DNA from: Sodalis glossinidius str. 'morsitans' | GTDB taxonomy: Bacteria > Pseudomonadota > Gammaproteobacteria > Enterobacterales > Enterobacteriaceae | Direction: 5' to 3' | DNA length: 64,000 nt | NCBI RefSeq assembly: GCF_000010085.1 | Contig: NC_007712.1 | Coordinates: 2,418,001-2,482,000, forward strand | Shown: positions 8,691 through 18,243 of the stretch, in pieces | How positions within the stretch are numbered: the stretch's first letter is position 1 | Layout: the number at the start of each line of letters is the position of its first letter | The notes under the pieces: model-generated | What the model was told of the DNA's origin: nothing | Databases searched by the model: none | What the model saw: the letters and a program-made list of their open reading frames with translations, nothing else | Position numbers and translations under genes: made by a program

Positions 8691-10682
8691 TCAGACGAAA
8701 TTGTGGTCGCGGCGGGAAGGCTCTGTTCCGCCTTCTGCCGGGCGGTGATCGCGGCGCTGGCCCCCTGCGGCGTTGCCCTCAGGCCGAGGCGTGGTCGTTA
8801 CTAAGGTGATGACGTTGTCACCTGAAGCGGCATTCTCATCGCAGTCTGGCGCGGCATCAACCCGGTCTATGAGAACCGTACTTTCCTGCGCGGCCTTGCG
8901 CGGACCGATATCGTTCATATCGCGGTTCCCGGACGCGACAGGCGAAACAGTCCTCGATGCCTCGGTGCCCAGATTGTCTGGCGCCGGGGTAAGCGTGCCA
9001 TCAGACGCTATGGGACTGGTAGCCGCATTAGTGACATTGTCACTTTCTTCCCGCACGCCAACGCTTGGCGACGCCGGGGTTGCCTGCGATGGGTGCCCGG
9101 CTGCTTCCTGAACGGCCTGACGCCGGGCTTTCACTCGCGCGATGGCGGCGGCAACGGCAGCCTGGGGGGAAGAGGCCATCGAAGCAGTGTTGTCGGGGAG
9201 TGAAGTAGCCGCCGCTGCGGCGTCATCGAGTTTTACCGCTGCCTGCTGATGGTGGGCAAGCCGTTGCTGTTTTTCCCGCTCGCGCCGCGCCAGTTTGGCT
9301 TCATAACGCGCCTTCGCCATCGCCGCACGCCGCGCGTCGTCATCCAGCGCGCGAATTTCCGCTTTCTGCTGGCGATAATAGTGCACCAGCGGGATATTGC
9401 TAGGGCAGACATAGGCACAGGCGCCACATTCGATACAGTCGAACAAGTGATGCTGGCGGGCTTTATCGTGCTCTTGTCCGCGGCTAAACCAATAAAGTTG
9501 CTGCGGCAGCAGGCTGGCCGGACAGGCATCCGCACAACGGCTGCACCGAATACAGCTTTGCTCCGGCTCCGCCGGCGCAAGTTCCTGCACGGACGGCGCT
9601 AACAGGCAGTTGCTGATTTTGACTACCGGCACGTCCAGCGCAGGCAGCGTGAAGCCCATTAGCGGACCGCCCATAATGACTGTTGGCTCCGCGGCGGGCA
9701 TGAAACCGGCATGGGCGAGCAGGTGGCTTACGGGGGTGCCGAGGCGCGCCCAGACATTGCCCGGCCGCGCCAGCGCCTCGCCCGTAAGCGTTACTACACG
9801 CTCGGTCAGCGCTTCTCCGTCAACAACGGCGCGCTTGATGGCATAGACGGTGCCCACATTCAACATTACCACGCCAATGGCGGCGGAATGTTGACCCACG
9901 GGGACCTCTTTGCCGGTTAATATTTTGGTGAGTTGTTTCGCGCCGCCGGAGGGGTATTTGGTGGGAATGACGCGCAGCTCTCCTGTTGGATGCTCGCACA
10001 GCGCGTCCTTTAAGACGGCGATAGCCGCGGGTTTATTATCTTCAATGCCCAGCAGCAGGCGCCGGGGTCGCAGCATATGATGCAATATCGCCATACCTGT
10101 GACAATGTCACGTGCATGTTCCCGCATCAACCGATCGTCGGCGGTGATATAGGGCTCACACTCGGCGCCGTTGATGATGAGCGTCTCCACCCCATGCTCG
10201 CCGCCGCCGAGTTTGGCTGCGGTGGGAAAACCCGCGCCGCCCAGACCGGCGATCCCGCTTTCATGAATACGGCTCAGCAGCTGCGCCGACGAAGAGTGCT
10301 GAAAATCCACCAGCGGCTTAAGCGCAACCCATTGGTCCTTGCCGTCGGGCAGCAAAATGACGCAAAGCTCCGCCAGGCCCGACGGATGCGCGGTGCGGTG
10401 CGGCGTGATTGCCGCTATCGTGCCGGAGGTGGGGGCATGCACCGGCAAAGTCCGGCCGCTACCGGCGGTCAAGGGCTGACCGCGCAGCACGTTATCGCCG
10501 GGTGCCACCCGCAACTCCCCTTCGGGGCCCAAATGCTGCTTCAAGGGAATTATCAGCTTGTCAGGCAGAGGCACGGACCGCAGAGGGACATTGCTGGACT
10601 GGCTTTTCATCTCGGGGGGATGGATACCGCCCGGAAAATCCCATAGTCGCTGTTTTCGCAGGGCAGACAATAAATTAAACAT
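8691..10682 (-). CDS. rsxC: Electron transport complex subunit RsxC, tail frameshifted
   Basis: Largest peripheral subunit of Rsx/Rnf, NADH/FMN-type domain plus two [4Fe-4S] clusters. The start MFNLLSALRKQRLWDFPGG overlaps rsxB by 8 bases. Core motifs: GLGGAGFPTAAKL, NGAECEPYITADDRLM, IGIEDNKP, PTKYPSGGAKQL, and two ferredoxin motifs CIRCSRCADACP and CIECGACAYVCP. The core ends near residue 420. The tail has only one IARVKARR repeat, then low-similarity Ser/Thr-rich sequence. In the last about 36 codons the other minus-strand frame reads AAITARQKAEQ and ends TAA directly before rsxD ATG (8683-8681). This looks like the original tail, so a frameshift in the non-catalytic tail is likely. Function of the core probably kept. 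Confidence 0.9.
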   Translation of the reverse strand: MFNLLSALRKQRLWDFPGGIHPPEMKSQSSNVPLRSVPLPDKLIIPLKQHLGPEGELRVAPGDNVLRGQPLTAGSGRTLPVHAPTSGTIAAITPHRTAHPSGLAELCVILLPDGKDQWVALKPLVDFQHSSSAQLLSRIHESGIAGLGGAGFPTAAKLGGGEHGVETLIINGAECEPYITADDRLMREHARDIVTGMAILHHMLRPRRLLLGIEDNKPAAIAVLKDALCEHPTGELRVIPTKYPSGGAKQLTKILTGKEVPVGQHSAAIGVVMLNVGTVYAIKRAVVDGEALTERVVTLTGEALARPGNVWARLGTPVSHLLAHAGFMPAAEPTVIMGGPLMGFTLPALDVPVVKISNCLLAPSVQELAPAEPEQSCIRCSRCADACPASLLPQQLYWFSRGQEHDKARQHHLFDCIECGACAYVCPSNIPLVHYYRQQKAEIRALDDDARRAAMAKARYEAKLARREREKQQRLAHHQQAAVKLDDAAAAATSLPDNTASMASSPQAAVAAAIARVKARRQAVQEAAGHPSQATPASPSVGVREESDNVTNAATSPIASDGTLTPAPDNLGTEASRTVSPVASGNRDMNDIGPRKAAQESTVLIDRVDAAPDCDENAASGDNVITLVTTTPRPEGNAAGGQRRDHRPAEGGTEPSRRDHNFV
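8809..8821. promoter_or_regulatory. matS-like site, one mismatch
   Basis: ATGACGTTGTCAC differs from the matS consensus GTGACRNYGTCAC only at the first base. It lies in the non-conserved tail of rsxC, 210 bases from a perfect site. Binding by MatP is inferred and less sure than for the perfect copies. Confidence 0.45.
9031..9043. promoter_or_regulatory. matS site (MatP binding, Ter macrodomain)
   Basis: GTGACATTGTCAC matches the 13-base matS consensus at every position. It lies inside the rsxC coding sequence, in the unconserved tail. matS sites are known to be confined to the terminus macrodomain, which agrees with the Ter and dif sites elsewhere in the window. Confidence 0.8.
10099..10111. 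promoter_or_regulatory. matS site (MatP binding, Ter macrodomain)
   Basis: GTGACAATGTCAC is a second perfect consensus match, 1.07 kb from the first, within the conserved core of rsxC. Confidence 0.8.
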
Positions 10683-11247
10683 GTTGCTCCTGCTGGATGA
10701 CCGTAATAGGTATGGTACGCAGATCCCACTTCCAGCTGGTGGGGGTGATGGCAAGCGGGCGCATTTCAATACAGTTGGTAGGACAGGGCGCTACACAGAG
10801 ATCGCAGCCGGTACAGAGATCGCTCACCACCGTATGTACGGCGCGCGTGGCGCCGACGATGGCATCCACCGGACAAGCTTGAATGCATTTGGTGCAGCCG
10901 ATGCAATTGCCTTCGTCTATCCAGGCCACGCGCGATTCAGGGCGGCTGGAGGCCTCGCCATCCATCGGCTGGGGATCGACGCTGAGCTGCGCGGCGATTT
11001 TCAACATTACCGCCTCGCCGCCAGGCACACATTTATTGATCGGGGCGCCGCCGGCGACCGCTTCGGCATAAGGACGGCAACCGGGGTAGCCGCATTGGGC
11101 GCATTGGCTTTGCGGCAGCAGGGCATCGATGCGCTCGGCCACCGGATCTGTTTTTACCTGAAAACGACGGGCGGCAAAGCCCAACACTGCCCCGGCCACT
11201 AAGGCCAGAGCGCTAAGGGTGGCGACGGCCAGCCAGAACGTCAACAT
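10675..11247 (-). CDS. rsxB: Electron transport complex subunit RsxB
   Basis: Ferredoxin-like subunit of Rsx/Rnf. One N-terminal membrane helix is followed by a cluster domain (SQCAQCGYPGCRPYAEA) and two [4Fe-4S] ferredoxin motifs CIGCTKCIQACP and CTGCDLCVAPCP. 190 residues, as in the family. Its ATG overlaps the rsxA stop by one base (ATGA) and its end overlaps rsxC by 8 bases. Intact. Confidence 0.96.
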   Translation of the reverse strand: MLTFWLAVATLSALALVAGAVLGFAARRFQVKTDPVAERIDALLPQSQCAQCGYPGCRPYAEAVAGGAPINKCVPGGEAVMLKIAAQLSVDPQPMDGEASSRPESRVAWIDEGNCIGCTKCIQACPVDAIVGATRAVHTVVSDLCTGCDLCVAPCPTNCIEMRPLAITPTSWKWDLRTIPITVIQQEQHV

Positions 11248-11828
11248 CAGACCTTCACCAGTCCGGTAAAGCCCATAAAGGCCAGCGACATTAACCCGGC
11301 GGTAATGAGAGCGATAGAGGAGCCCTTAAAGGGCGCGGGAACATCCGCCACCGCCAGCCGTTCGCGAATCGCGGCGAACAACACCATCACCAGCGAGAAA
11401 CCAACGGCGGCACTGAAGCCGTATAACGCGGACTGAAGAAAATTGTGATTTTCATTCACATTAAGCAGCGCTACGCCCAGAACAGCGCAGTTAGTAGTAA
11501 TCAGCGGCAGAAAAATGCCGAGCAGACGATAGAGGGCCGGGCTGGTTTTACGCACCACCAGTTCGGTAAACTGCACCACCACCGCGATAATAAAAATAAA
11601 CGCCAGCGTTCTCAGATAGGGAATATTGAGCGGCAGCAGAATAAAATCATTAATAAGCCAGGCGCAAATCGACGCCAGCGTCATGACAAATGTCGTGGCC
11701 ATGCCCATCCCCAGAGCGGTCTCCACTTTCTTGGAGACACCCATAAACGGGCAAAGCCCGAGGAATTTGACCAGCACAAAGTTATTCACCAGCACGGTGC
11801 CGATGAACAGCATCAGGTAACCATTCAT
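11247..11828 (-). CDS. rsxA: Electron transport complex subunit RsxA
   Basis: First subunit gene of the Rsx/Rnf operon, a six-helix inner-membrane protein paralogous to RsxE. Conserved blocks: TVLVNNFVLVKFLGLCPFMG, TTFVMTLASICAWL, LGIFLPLITTNCAVLGVALL, and C-terminal ITAGLMSLAFMGFTGLVKV. I use the ATG at 11828, giving the 193 residues of E. coli RsxA; AGG lies nine bases upstream. A much longer in-frame extension (to 12230) overlaps the ydgK relic and is not homologous. Confidence 0.95.
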   Translation of the reverse strand: MNGYLMLFIGTVLVNNFVLVKFLGLCPFMGVSKKVETALGMGMATTFVMTLASICAWLINDFILLPLNIPYLRTLAFIFIIAVVVQFTELVVRKTSPALYRLLGIFLPLITTNCAVLGVALLNVNENHNFLQSALYGFSAAVGFSLVMVLFAAIRERLAVADVPAPFKGSSIALITAGLMSLAFMGFTGLVKV

Positions 11829-12019
11829 TGCCATACCTAAACAAGAAACAACGGGCATTATCCGGGATCTGCGAGTGTTCGACAACCCATTCGCGCATGC
11901 GTGCGCGAATTCCGTCCTACCCAAGGGGGCTGACGGCTGCGCTGACGATGCGCACGGGCGGGATGACCCGCCTTTTTGGCGCTTCGCTCCGTGGCATCGA
12001 CGAGGATGGCGGCGCCGAA

Positions 12020-12262
12020 TCAGGGAAGAATAAAGGTCTGACGCACGCGCTGCGAGCGCTTGATATAAGGCACCAGCAGCGCCAGATTGTCGCTGACCGG
12101 GGCGAAGGCGAAGGTTTTGATGCCGAGCAGTACGCCTACCAGCAGCCATAGAATAAGCAGGCGGGGAAACCGCCGGGAGCGGCGAAACAGCAAACGCAAC
12201 AGCCAGGCGATGACTACCCATAGCCAGCAATAGGGCGCAGCTTGAGCGAGGAGGAGGGCGCT
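12020..12262 (-). pseudogene. ydgK: ydgK relic (DUF2569 membrane protein)
   Basis: Directly after the cnu stop, an open stretch without a start reads a hydrophobic segment (LWVVIAWLLRLLFRR), then LLILWLLVGVLLGIK and a C-terminus YIKRSQRVRQTFILP. The ending fits DUF2569 proteins, and E. coli has ydgK exactly here between cnu and rsxA. The N-terminal half and start are missing. Identification rests on synteny plus the C-terminal pattern. Confidence 0.7.
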
Positions 12263-12263
12263 G

Positions 12264-12479
12264 TCACACTACGTACCGCCAGACTGCTTTCGGTACCTGT
12301 CCGAGATCAAACAAGCGACCGCCGGCGGCTAATTCAGCGCGACGATGATCTGCAGCCCGATACATGTTGATAATTTCAGCATCATCGGTCAGAGAATAAT
12401 TTAAATGATCAAATAGCTTTTCCAGACTTTCAGATGTGTTGACCTTACGAAACTTCAGCAAATAATCGTGGGCAGTCAT
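12264..12479 (-). CDS. cnu: Nucleoid-associated protein Cnu (YdgT, Hha family)
   Basis: A 71-residue Hha-family protein that binds H-NS/StpA to silence genes and was first described as an oriC-binding protein. MTAHDYLLKFRKV, ESLEKLFDHLNYSL and NMYRAADHRRAELA-GGRLFDLGQVPK match E. coli Cnu almost residue for residue. Same place relative to rsxA as in E. coli. Regularly spaced A-tracts lie about 75-107 bases upstream. Intact. Confidence 0.95.
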   Translation of the reverse strand: MTAHDYLLKFRKVNTSESLEKLFDHLNYSLTDDAEIINMYRAADHRRAELAAGGRLFDLGQVPKAVWRYVV

Positions 12480-12553
12480 GTCGCGCTTTCAGGGAAGGGA
12501 ATATGAGTATTGTAGTATATTCTGTGCGGCCGGGCTGTCCAGAAATTCCCGCC

Positions 12554-12586
12554 AAAAAACCAAAAAAACCAAAAAAACCAGAAAAA
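12554..12586. promoter_or_regulatory. Phased A-tracts upstream of cnu
   Basis: Four A runs of 5-7 bases (12554-12559, 12562-12568, 12571-12577, 12582-12586) are separated mostly by CC. Centre spacing is 8-9 bases, a little under one helical turn, so bending may be partial. A regulatory role for cnu is only inferred. Confidence 0.4.
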
Positions 12587-12778
12587 TACCCTTGTTGGCA
12601 TCGATTCGGCCGGAAGAAAGGCACGCAAAGGCAGAAAATACGGCCCTTCTGTGCCCGTAGAAAATAAAATCGCCGCAATCGCAATGGATAACAGCGCGCT
12701 ACGGCCTATTAAAGGAGAGTGTTATTCGATGTGTTAACTTGCCGCCAGTTTATAATAAAGTTCATTCCAGCATAGCGC

Positions 12779-13960
12779 CTATTTAAATTCGGGCAAGCGT
12801 GTTTCATTATCAATCACCATTAATTCAATATTATTCATTTCCGCATACAGAGGCAGCGGTTCAAGAGTAAGCGCCTGGCTGAAGACTGTATGATAAGCGC
12901 CGCCTGCGGTGATCCAGGCCTGCGCCGCGACCGCCAGCGACGGCTGGGCGCGCCAGACGGCGCGTGCCACCGGGAGCTTGGGCAGGGTTTGCGGTTGTTC
13001 GACGGTATCCACTACGTTGACCAGCAGGCGAAAACGGCTGCCCAGATCAATAACCGAGGCCACCGCCGCCGGCCCTGCGGGCGTCGAAAATAGCAGGCGC
13101 GCCGGGTCGGCTTTACCGCCGATGCCGAGATACTGTGCATCCAGCAGGGATTTCTCTTCGCGGGCGATGCTCGGACAGACTTCCAACATATGTGAGCCCA
13201 CTACCAGATCGTTACCCGGCTCGAAATGGTAGGTGTAATCCTCCATAAACGAGGTACCGCCCGGCAGTCCCGACGCCATGACTTTGCAAATGCGCAGCAG
13301 GGCCGCGGTCTTCCAGTCGTCCTCGCCGCCAAAGCCATAGCCCCGTTCCATGAGACGCTGTACCGCCAGTCCCGGCAACTGCTTTAGCCCGTGCAGATTC
13401 TCAAAATTGGTGGTAAAAGCGTGACAGCCGGCCTGTTCCAGAAACCGCTGCAATCCAAGCTCAATACGCGCCGCATCCAGCAGATTCTGCCGTCGCTCGC
13501 CGCCGGTTTGCACCTTTGGCGTGATGATATAGCGCGATTCATATTCGTCGATTAGCGCAGCCACGTCGCCATCGCTGACCGCCACTTCCCGCATATTGTC
13601 GCCGAAACGGGCAACCACCAACTGCTGGCTTTCCTGACGGTCGAGTGCCGCGCGCATCCAGTCGCCGATGCCCGCATAGGTACGGGGATCACGCTAGTGA
13701 CCGACCACTACCTGATGCGCCAGCTTCATACGCGCGCCGATAAAACCGAATTCTCGACCACCGTGGGCGGTTTGGTTCAGGTTCATGAAGTCCATGTCCA
13801 TGGTCTGCCAGGGAACCTTATCGTTGAACTGGGTATGAAATTGCAGCAACGGTTTGTGCAGAATGTTCAGCCCGCCAATCCACATTTTGGCCGGTGAAAA
13901 GGTATGCAGCCAGGTCAGAAGGCCCAGGCAGCGGGGCTGGTAATTGGCGTCACGACAAAG
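12779..13960 (-). pseudogene. araA: araA relic (L-arabinose isomerase)
   Basis: Homology begins at CRDANYQPRCLGLLTWLHTF (about E. coli residue 63); the N-terminus is lost at the junction with araB. Residues with catalytic motifs (NLNQTAHGGREFG) are present, then an amber codon (13696-13694) replaces the Trp that follows GH. After it the frame is open to the natural end, but about 31 residues are missing in frame: REVAVSDGD runs straight into VAALIDEYES, exactly where E. coli AraA has a second SDGD. The C-terminal part (GFGGEDDWKTAALLRI, NDLVVGSHMLEVCPSI) is well kept. Nonfunctional. Confidence 0.93.
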
Positions 13961-13965
13961 GGCGA

Positions 13966-14002
13966 GAACGGGGCAGCACGCCGGGCCGGCGTGCTGCCGT
14001 TC
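13966..14002. repeat. Long inverted repeat at the araB/araA deletion junction
   Basis: GGCAGCACGCCGG pairs perfectly with CCGGCGTGCTGCC around one central G, and GAACG/CGTTC extends the stem with a two-base bulge. It contains the stop codon ending the araB frame and lies where the araB 3' end, the intergenic region and the araA 5' end are missing. Confidence 0.75.
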
Positions 14003-15567
14003 AGCCGGCATCGCCCGCCGGCGCGGCGAAAAGCGGCTCGGCCTGGGTCGCCCACTGGGCGCTGGCGATATCGGGGAAGGTGCCCGCCGCCACCGCACCA
14101 AAAATGGCGGTGCCGAGGGCGCAGCACTGATCCGAGGCCACCAGCTGCAGCGGCCGGTTCATCACATCGGCGCAGACCTGCATGATGATGGGCGACTTGC
14201 GGGCGATGCCGCCCATGACCAGCAGGTTTTCCACCGGAATAGCCTGCTGCTCGAAACATTCCATGATGGCGCGGGTGCCAAAGGCCGTCGCGGCAATGAG
14301 GCCGTCGAATAGCGCGGGCGCGTCGGTGGCAAGCGTCAGACCGGTCACCACCCCCTGCAAACGTTGGTTTGCAGGGGGTGCGTCGGCCATTGAACCAGTC
14401 CAGTATCACGGGCAGATGATCCAGCTGCGGGTCCTGTGCCCAGCTTTCCACCAGTCTGGACAAAAGGGCCTCCCGCACCGGTTCAAGCGTCGCGGTCAGT
14501 GCGGGGGGTGGCATCGATGGCTTGCTGCAGCGGCCAGTCCAGCAGGCGGGCGAACCAGGCGTAAATATCGCCAAACGCCGATTGCCCTGCCTCAAGCCCT
14601 ATGAGGCATGGTACAACGCTACCGTCGATCTGGCCGCAGATGCCGGCGATGGAGCGCTGGCCGATGCGGTCAGGGTCGGCGATGAGAATGTCGTAGGTGG
14701 AGGTGCCAATCATCTTCACCTACGTGTAAGGCTGTGCGCCCGCGCCGACCGAGCCGATATGGCAATCGAAGGCGCTGCCGGCAATGGCCACCTGTTGTGA
14801 CAGGCCGAGTCTGGCCGCCCAATCCGCGCACAATCGTCCCACCGGTTGTTCCGCCGTCTGGGTTTCGCTAAACAAAGTCCAGGTCAGATGCTGGGTCAAA
14901 AGCGGGTCGAGGGCATTAAAAAACGTGGCGGGCGGCAGTCCACCCCAGTCAGGATGCCACAGGGATTTATGACTGGCGGCGCAGCGGCCCCGTCGCAGCG
15001 CCGCCGGGTGGGTAATCACACAGTTCGACCCAGGAGGCGGTTTGTTGGCGCACGGCCTCATCCTGGCGGGTGATGTGCAGGATTTTGCCCAGAACCATTC
15101 CGAGGAGTAGACGCCGCCGATATAGAGGGTGTGTAGTCCTCCAGGCCTGGCTAGTGGCACAGGCGCGTGATAGCCTCGGCTTCATAGATGGCGGTATGGT
15201 CTTTCCACAGCACGAACATGGCATTGGGGTTATCGGCAAAATCGGGGCGCAACGCCAGAACGCGGCCTTCGGCATCCACCGGCGCTGGCGTCGAGCCGGT
15301 CGTGTCAACACCGATACCGGCGATCTGCTGGCGCTGCGCGGGGGTAAGTTGCCCGATGACTGCTGTCAGGGCTTGTTCCATCGATTCCAGATAATCCGCC
15401 GGATGATGACGGAACTGATTGGTGGCGGGACGGCTGAACGGACCGGCCCGCCAGCGCGGATACCATACTCACTTCGGTTGCCAGCTCCTGGCCGGTGGCG
15501 CAGGAAACTGCCAGGGCGCGAACCGAGTCACTGCCAAAATCCAGTCCCAGACTGATGGCCGCCTTCT
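14001..15567 (-). pseudogene. araB: araB relic (L-ribulokinase)
   Basis: FGGY-family kinase of arabinose catabolism, broken many times. Recognisable pieces in shifting frames: GLDFGSDSVRALAVSCATGQEL (start codon apparently lost), VDTTGSTPAPVDAEGRVLALRPDF, NPNAMFVLWKDHTA, GVYSSEWFWAK, CAASHKSLWHPDWGGLPPATFF, GSAFDCHIGSVGAGAQPYT, DGSVVPCLIGLEAGQSAFGDIYAWF, and the C-terminal block ATAFGTRAIMECFEQQAIPV with SDQCCALGTAIFGAVAAG. The last about 35 residues are deleted. Divergent from araFGH. Nonfunctional. Confidence 0.93.
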
Positions 15568-15658
15568 TTATCTTATTCTCCCTTGCCCGTTGCGCTGACG
15601 ATGGGGATAAACATAAGGACTATCGACGCGCGCAAGTGAGGAGGGGTTAGCTGCATGT

Positions 15659-15862
15659 ATGCATAAACCTGCCGATTATGACGATTCCGGCTTCTATGGT
15701 TCACTGCTGCCGAGTCCGGATGTGCATGGCTATAAGAGCATTCAAATGTTGGATCAATGGGTCACCAAAGGCGTGGAGCCGCCGAAATTCACCGAAGTGA
15801 CCGATGTGGTGCTTATCACCCGCGACAATTTTAAACAGGAGCTGGACAAGAAAGGGCTGTAA
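15659..15862 (+). pseudogene. araF: araF relic (arabinose-binding protein), C-terminus only
   Basis: Only the last about 58 residues of the periplasmic arabinose-binding protein survive: GFYGSLLPSPDVHGYKS, VEPPKFTEVTDVVLITRDNF and the end LDKKGL. Signal peptide and ligand-binding lobes are gone. It stands immediately before araG, as in the E. coli araFGH operon. Confidence 0.9.
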
Positions 15863-15945
15863 CAGCCCTGTCTCATGATGACGTCATTTCCTCGCCACGG
15901 CTCCGGCCGCCGGGGTTAAAGGCGCGGCAATCCGAGGATGTATTC

Positions 15946-17221
15946 ATGACTACGGCACCCCCCCCCTACCTGTCGTTTCGCGGTATTGGCAAAGTTTTTC
16001 CCGGCGTTAAGGCGCTGGACGGCATCAGTTTTGATTGTTACGCCGGCCAGATTCATGCCTTGATGATGCACTCAAAGCCGGCGTTGCCATCATTTATCAG
16101 GAACTGCATTTTAGTCCCCGAGATGACGGTGGCGGAAAATATTTACCTGGGCTAATTGCCTCACAAGGGCGGGCTGGTAAATTGGCCAGTGGCAGATGGT
16201 GGAAATTGCCAAGGCGTTGGCACGGAATGCGAAAATCATCTCCTTTGATGAACCGACCAGTTCGCTATCGGCAAGGGAAATAGAACAGCTGTTTCGCGTC
16301 ATTCGCGAACTGCGTGCCGAAGGATGGGTTATTTTGTATGTCTCCCATCGCATGGAAGAAATATTCGCTCTGAGCGACGCTATTACCGTATTCAAGGATG
16401 GCCGCTACGTGCAAACGTTTACCGACACCGCCTCGGTGTCCCACGACCAATTGGTGCAGGCGATGGTCGGGCGCGACCTGGGGGACATTTACGGCTATCA
16501 ACCCTGTCCCCATGGCGAGGTGCGTCTGGTGTTGAATGCCGTTCGGGCGCAGGGCGTGAAATCTCCCGTGTCGCTGAGCGTCCGCGCCGGTGAAATAGTG
16601 GGCCTGTTCGGTTTGGTCGGCGCCGGGCGCAGCGAATTGATGAAGGGGGTATTTGGCGGTACGCATCTGCTGGATGGACACCCGCTCACCTTTGACAGTC
16701 CCGGCGACGCCATTCGCCACGGTTTGATGCTTTGCCCGGAAGATCGCAAAGCCGACGGCATTATCCCGGTACATTCGGTACAGGAAAATATCAATATCAG
16801 CGCCCGACGTAAATTTCTGCGCGCCGGGTGCCTTATCAATGCGCCGTGGGAAGCGGAAAACGCCCAACACCATATCGCGGCGCTCAATATCAAAACGCCG
16901 GTGGCGACGTAGCTGATTATGAATCTTTCCGGCGGCAATCAGCAAAAGGCCATCCTTGGCCGTTGGCTGTCTGAAGATATGAAAGTCATTATGCTCGACG
17001 AACCGACCCGTGTCATTGATGTCAGCGCCAAACGTGAAATTTACGCGGTCATTTATGCCTTGGCCCGGCGCGGGATTGCCGTGCTATTTGCCTCGAGCGA
17101 TCTGCCGGAGGTGCTTGGGCTTGCCGACCGTATACGCCATGACGAGGCCACCGAGCAAAAAGCGCTGAGTCTGGCCATTCTTACCACCCCTGATACCCGC
17201 GCCGCCGATGCGCTGCTCTGA
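15946..17221 (+). pseudogene. araG: araG relic (arabinose ABC transporter ATPase)
   Basis: The N-terminus YLSFRGIGKVFPGVKALDG is AraG, but QIHALM is joined by a deletion to a shifted GVAIIYQELHF segment, removing the first Walker A. A stop follows NIYLG. From 16196 a long open stretch carries QMVEIAKALARNAKIISFDEPTSSL (signature and Walker B, first half), VSHRMEEIFALSDAITVFKDG and GLFGLVGAGRSELMKGVFGG (second Walker A). An amber codon at 16911-16913 precedes LIMNLSGGNQQKAILGRWLS. A run of nine C lies near the start (15958-15966). Nonfunctional. Confidence 0.93.
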
Positions 17222-18191
17222 CCGAGAAGGAGTCACTCATCTCTACCGTTACTATACCCCTGCAAAAGCCCATAAACCCCGTGGGATCAGCCGCGTTTGG
17301 GACAATTATGGCATGCTGGTGGTGTTCGCGGCGCTGTTTGTCACCTGCGCGATCTTCGTGCCCAATTTTGCCAGCTTTATTAATATGAAAGGGTTGGGCC
17401 TGGCGATTTCAATGTCGGGCATTGTGGCCTGCGGCATGCTGTTTTGTCTGGCCTCCGGAGATTTCGATCTCTCGGTTGCGTCGGTGATTGCCTGTTCGGG
17501 AGTGACCGCCGCTGTGGTGATTAACATGACCGAGAGCCTTTGGATCGGGGTGGCCGCCGGTTTGCTGCTGGGAGTAATTTCCGGGCTGGTGAACGGCGTG
17601 GTGATCGCCTGGCTGAAAATCAACGCGCTTATCACCACTCTTGCGACGATGCAGATCGTCCGGGGTCTGGCTTACATCATTTCCGACGGGAAGGAGGTCG
17701 GCATTGAGGACGAGCGGTTTTTTGTGCTGGATTATGCCAACTGGCTGGGGCTGCCGGCACCCATCTGGATTACCGTGCTGTGTATGATCCTGTTCGGTTT
17801 TTTGCTCAACAAAACCACATTTGGGTGAAATACACTGTCTATCGGGGACAATGAAGAGGCCGCCCGGCGGGCGTGCCGGTAGTGCGCACCAAGATCATTA
17901 TTTTCGTGCTGTCAGGGCTGGTGTCGGCGGTGGCGGGCATTATTCTGGCCTCAAGGATGACCAGCCGGCCAGCCGATGACCTCGCTTGGCTATGAGCTTA
18001 TCGTCATCTCCACATGCGTGCTGAGGGGCGTCTCGCTCAAGGGCGGTATCGGGAAAATCTCTTATGTTGTGGCCGGGGTGTTGATCCTTGGTACGGTGGA
18101 AAACGCCATGAACCTGCTTAACATCTCGCCATTTTCTCAATATGTGGTGTGCGGAGTCATTCTGTTGGCGGCGGTCATCTTCGACTGCTAG
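17208..18191 (+). pseudogene. araH: araH relic (arabinose ABC permease)
   Basis: Membrane permease. WDNYGMLVVFAALFVTCAIF, MKGLGLAISMSGIVACGMLF and KINALITTLATMQIVRGLAY match AraH. A TGA interrupts right after NKTTFG (17826-17828). The sequence goes on as NEEAARRAGVPVVRTKIIIF and ASRMT, shifts frame, and ends with MTSLGYELIVIS, SLKGGIGKISYVVAGVLILG and AAVIFDC before an early stop. The first codons no longer match in frame. Nonfunctional. Confidence 0.92.
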
Positions 18192-18243
18192 AAACAAAAA
18201 GCCAAACGCTGTAGCGGGCCGGTTTCGCGCGTCGGGAGGAAAG

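Noticed and set aside
8773..10678. Several plus-strand frames of 90-190 codons across rsxC
   Set aside because: They are antisense frames of a GC-rich, clearly homologous gene and show no independent similarity.
11829..12230. A 134-codon N-terminal extension of RsxA
   Set aside because: It reads out of frame through the ydgK relic; RsxA homologues start at the ATG 11828.
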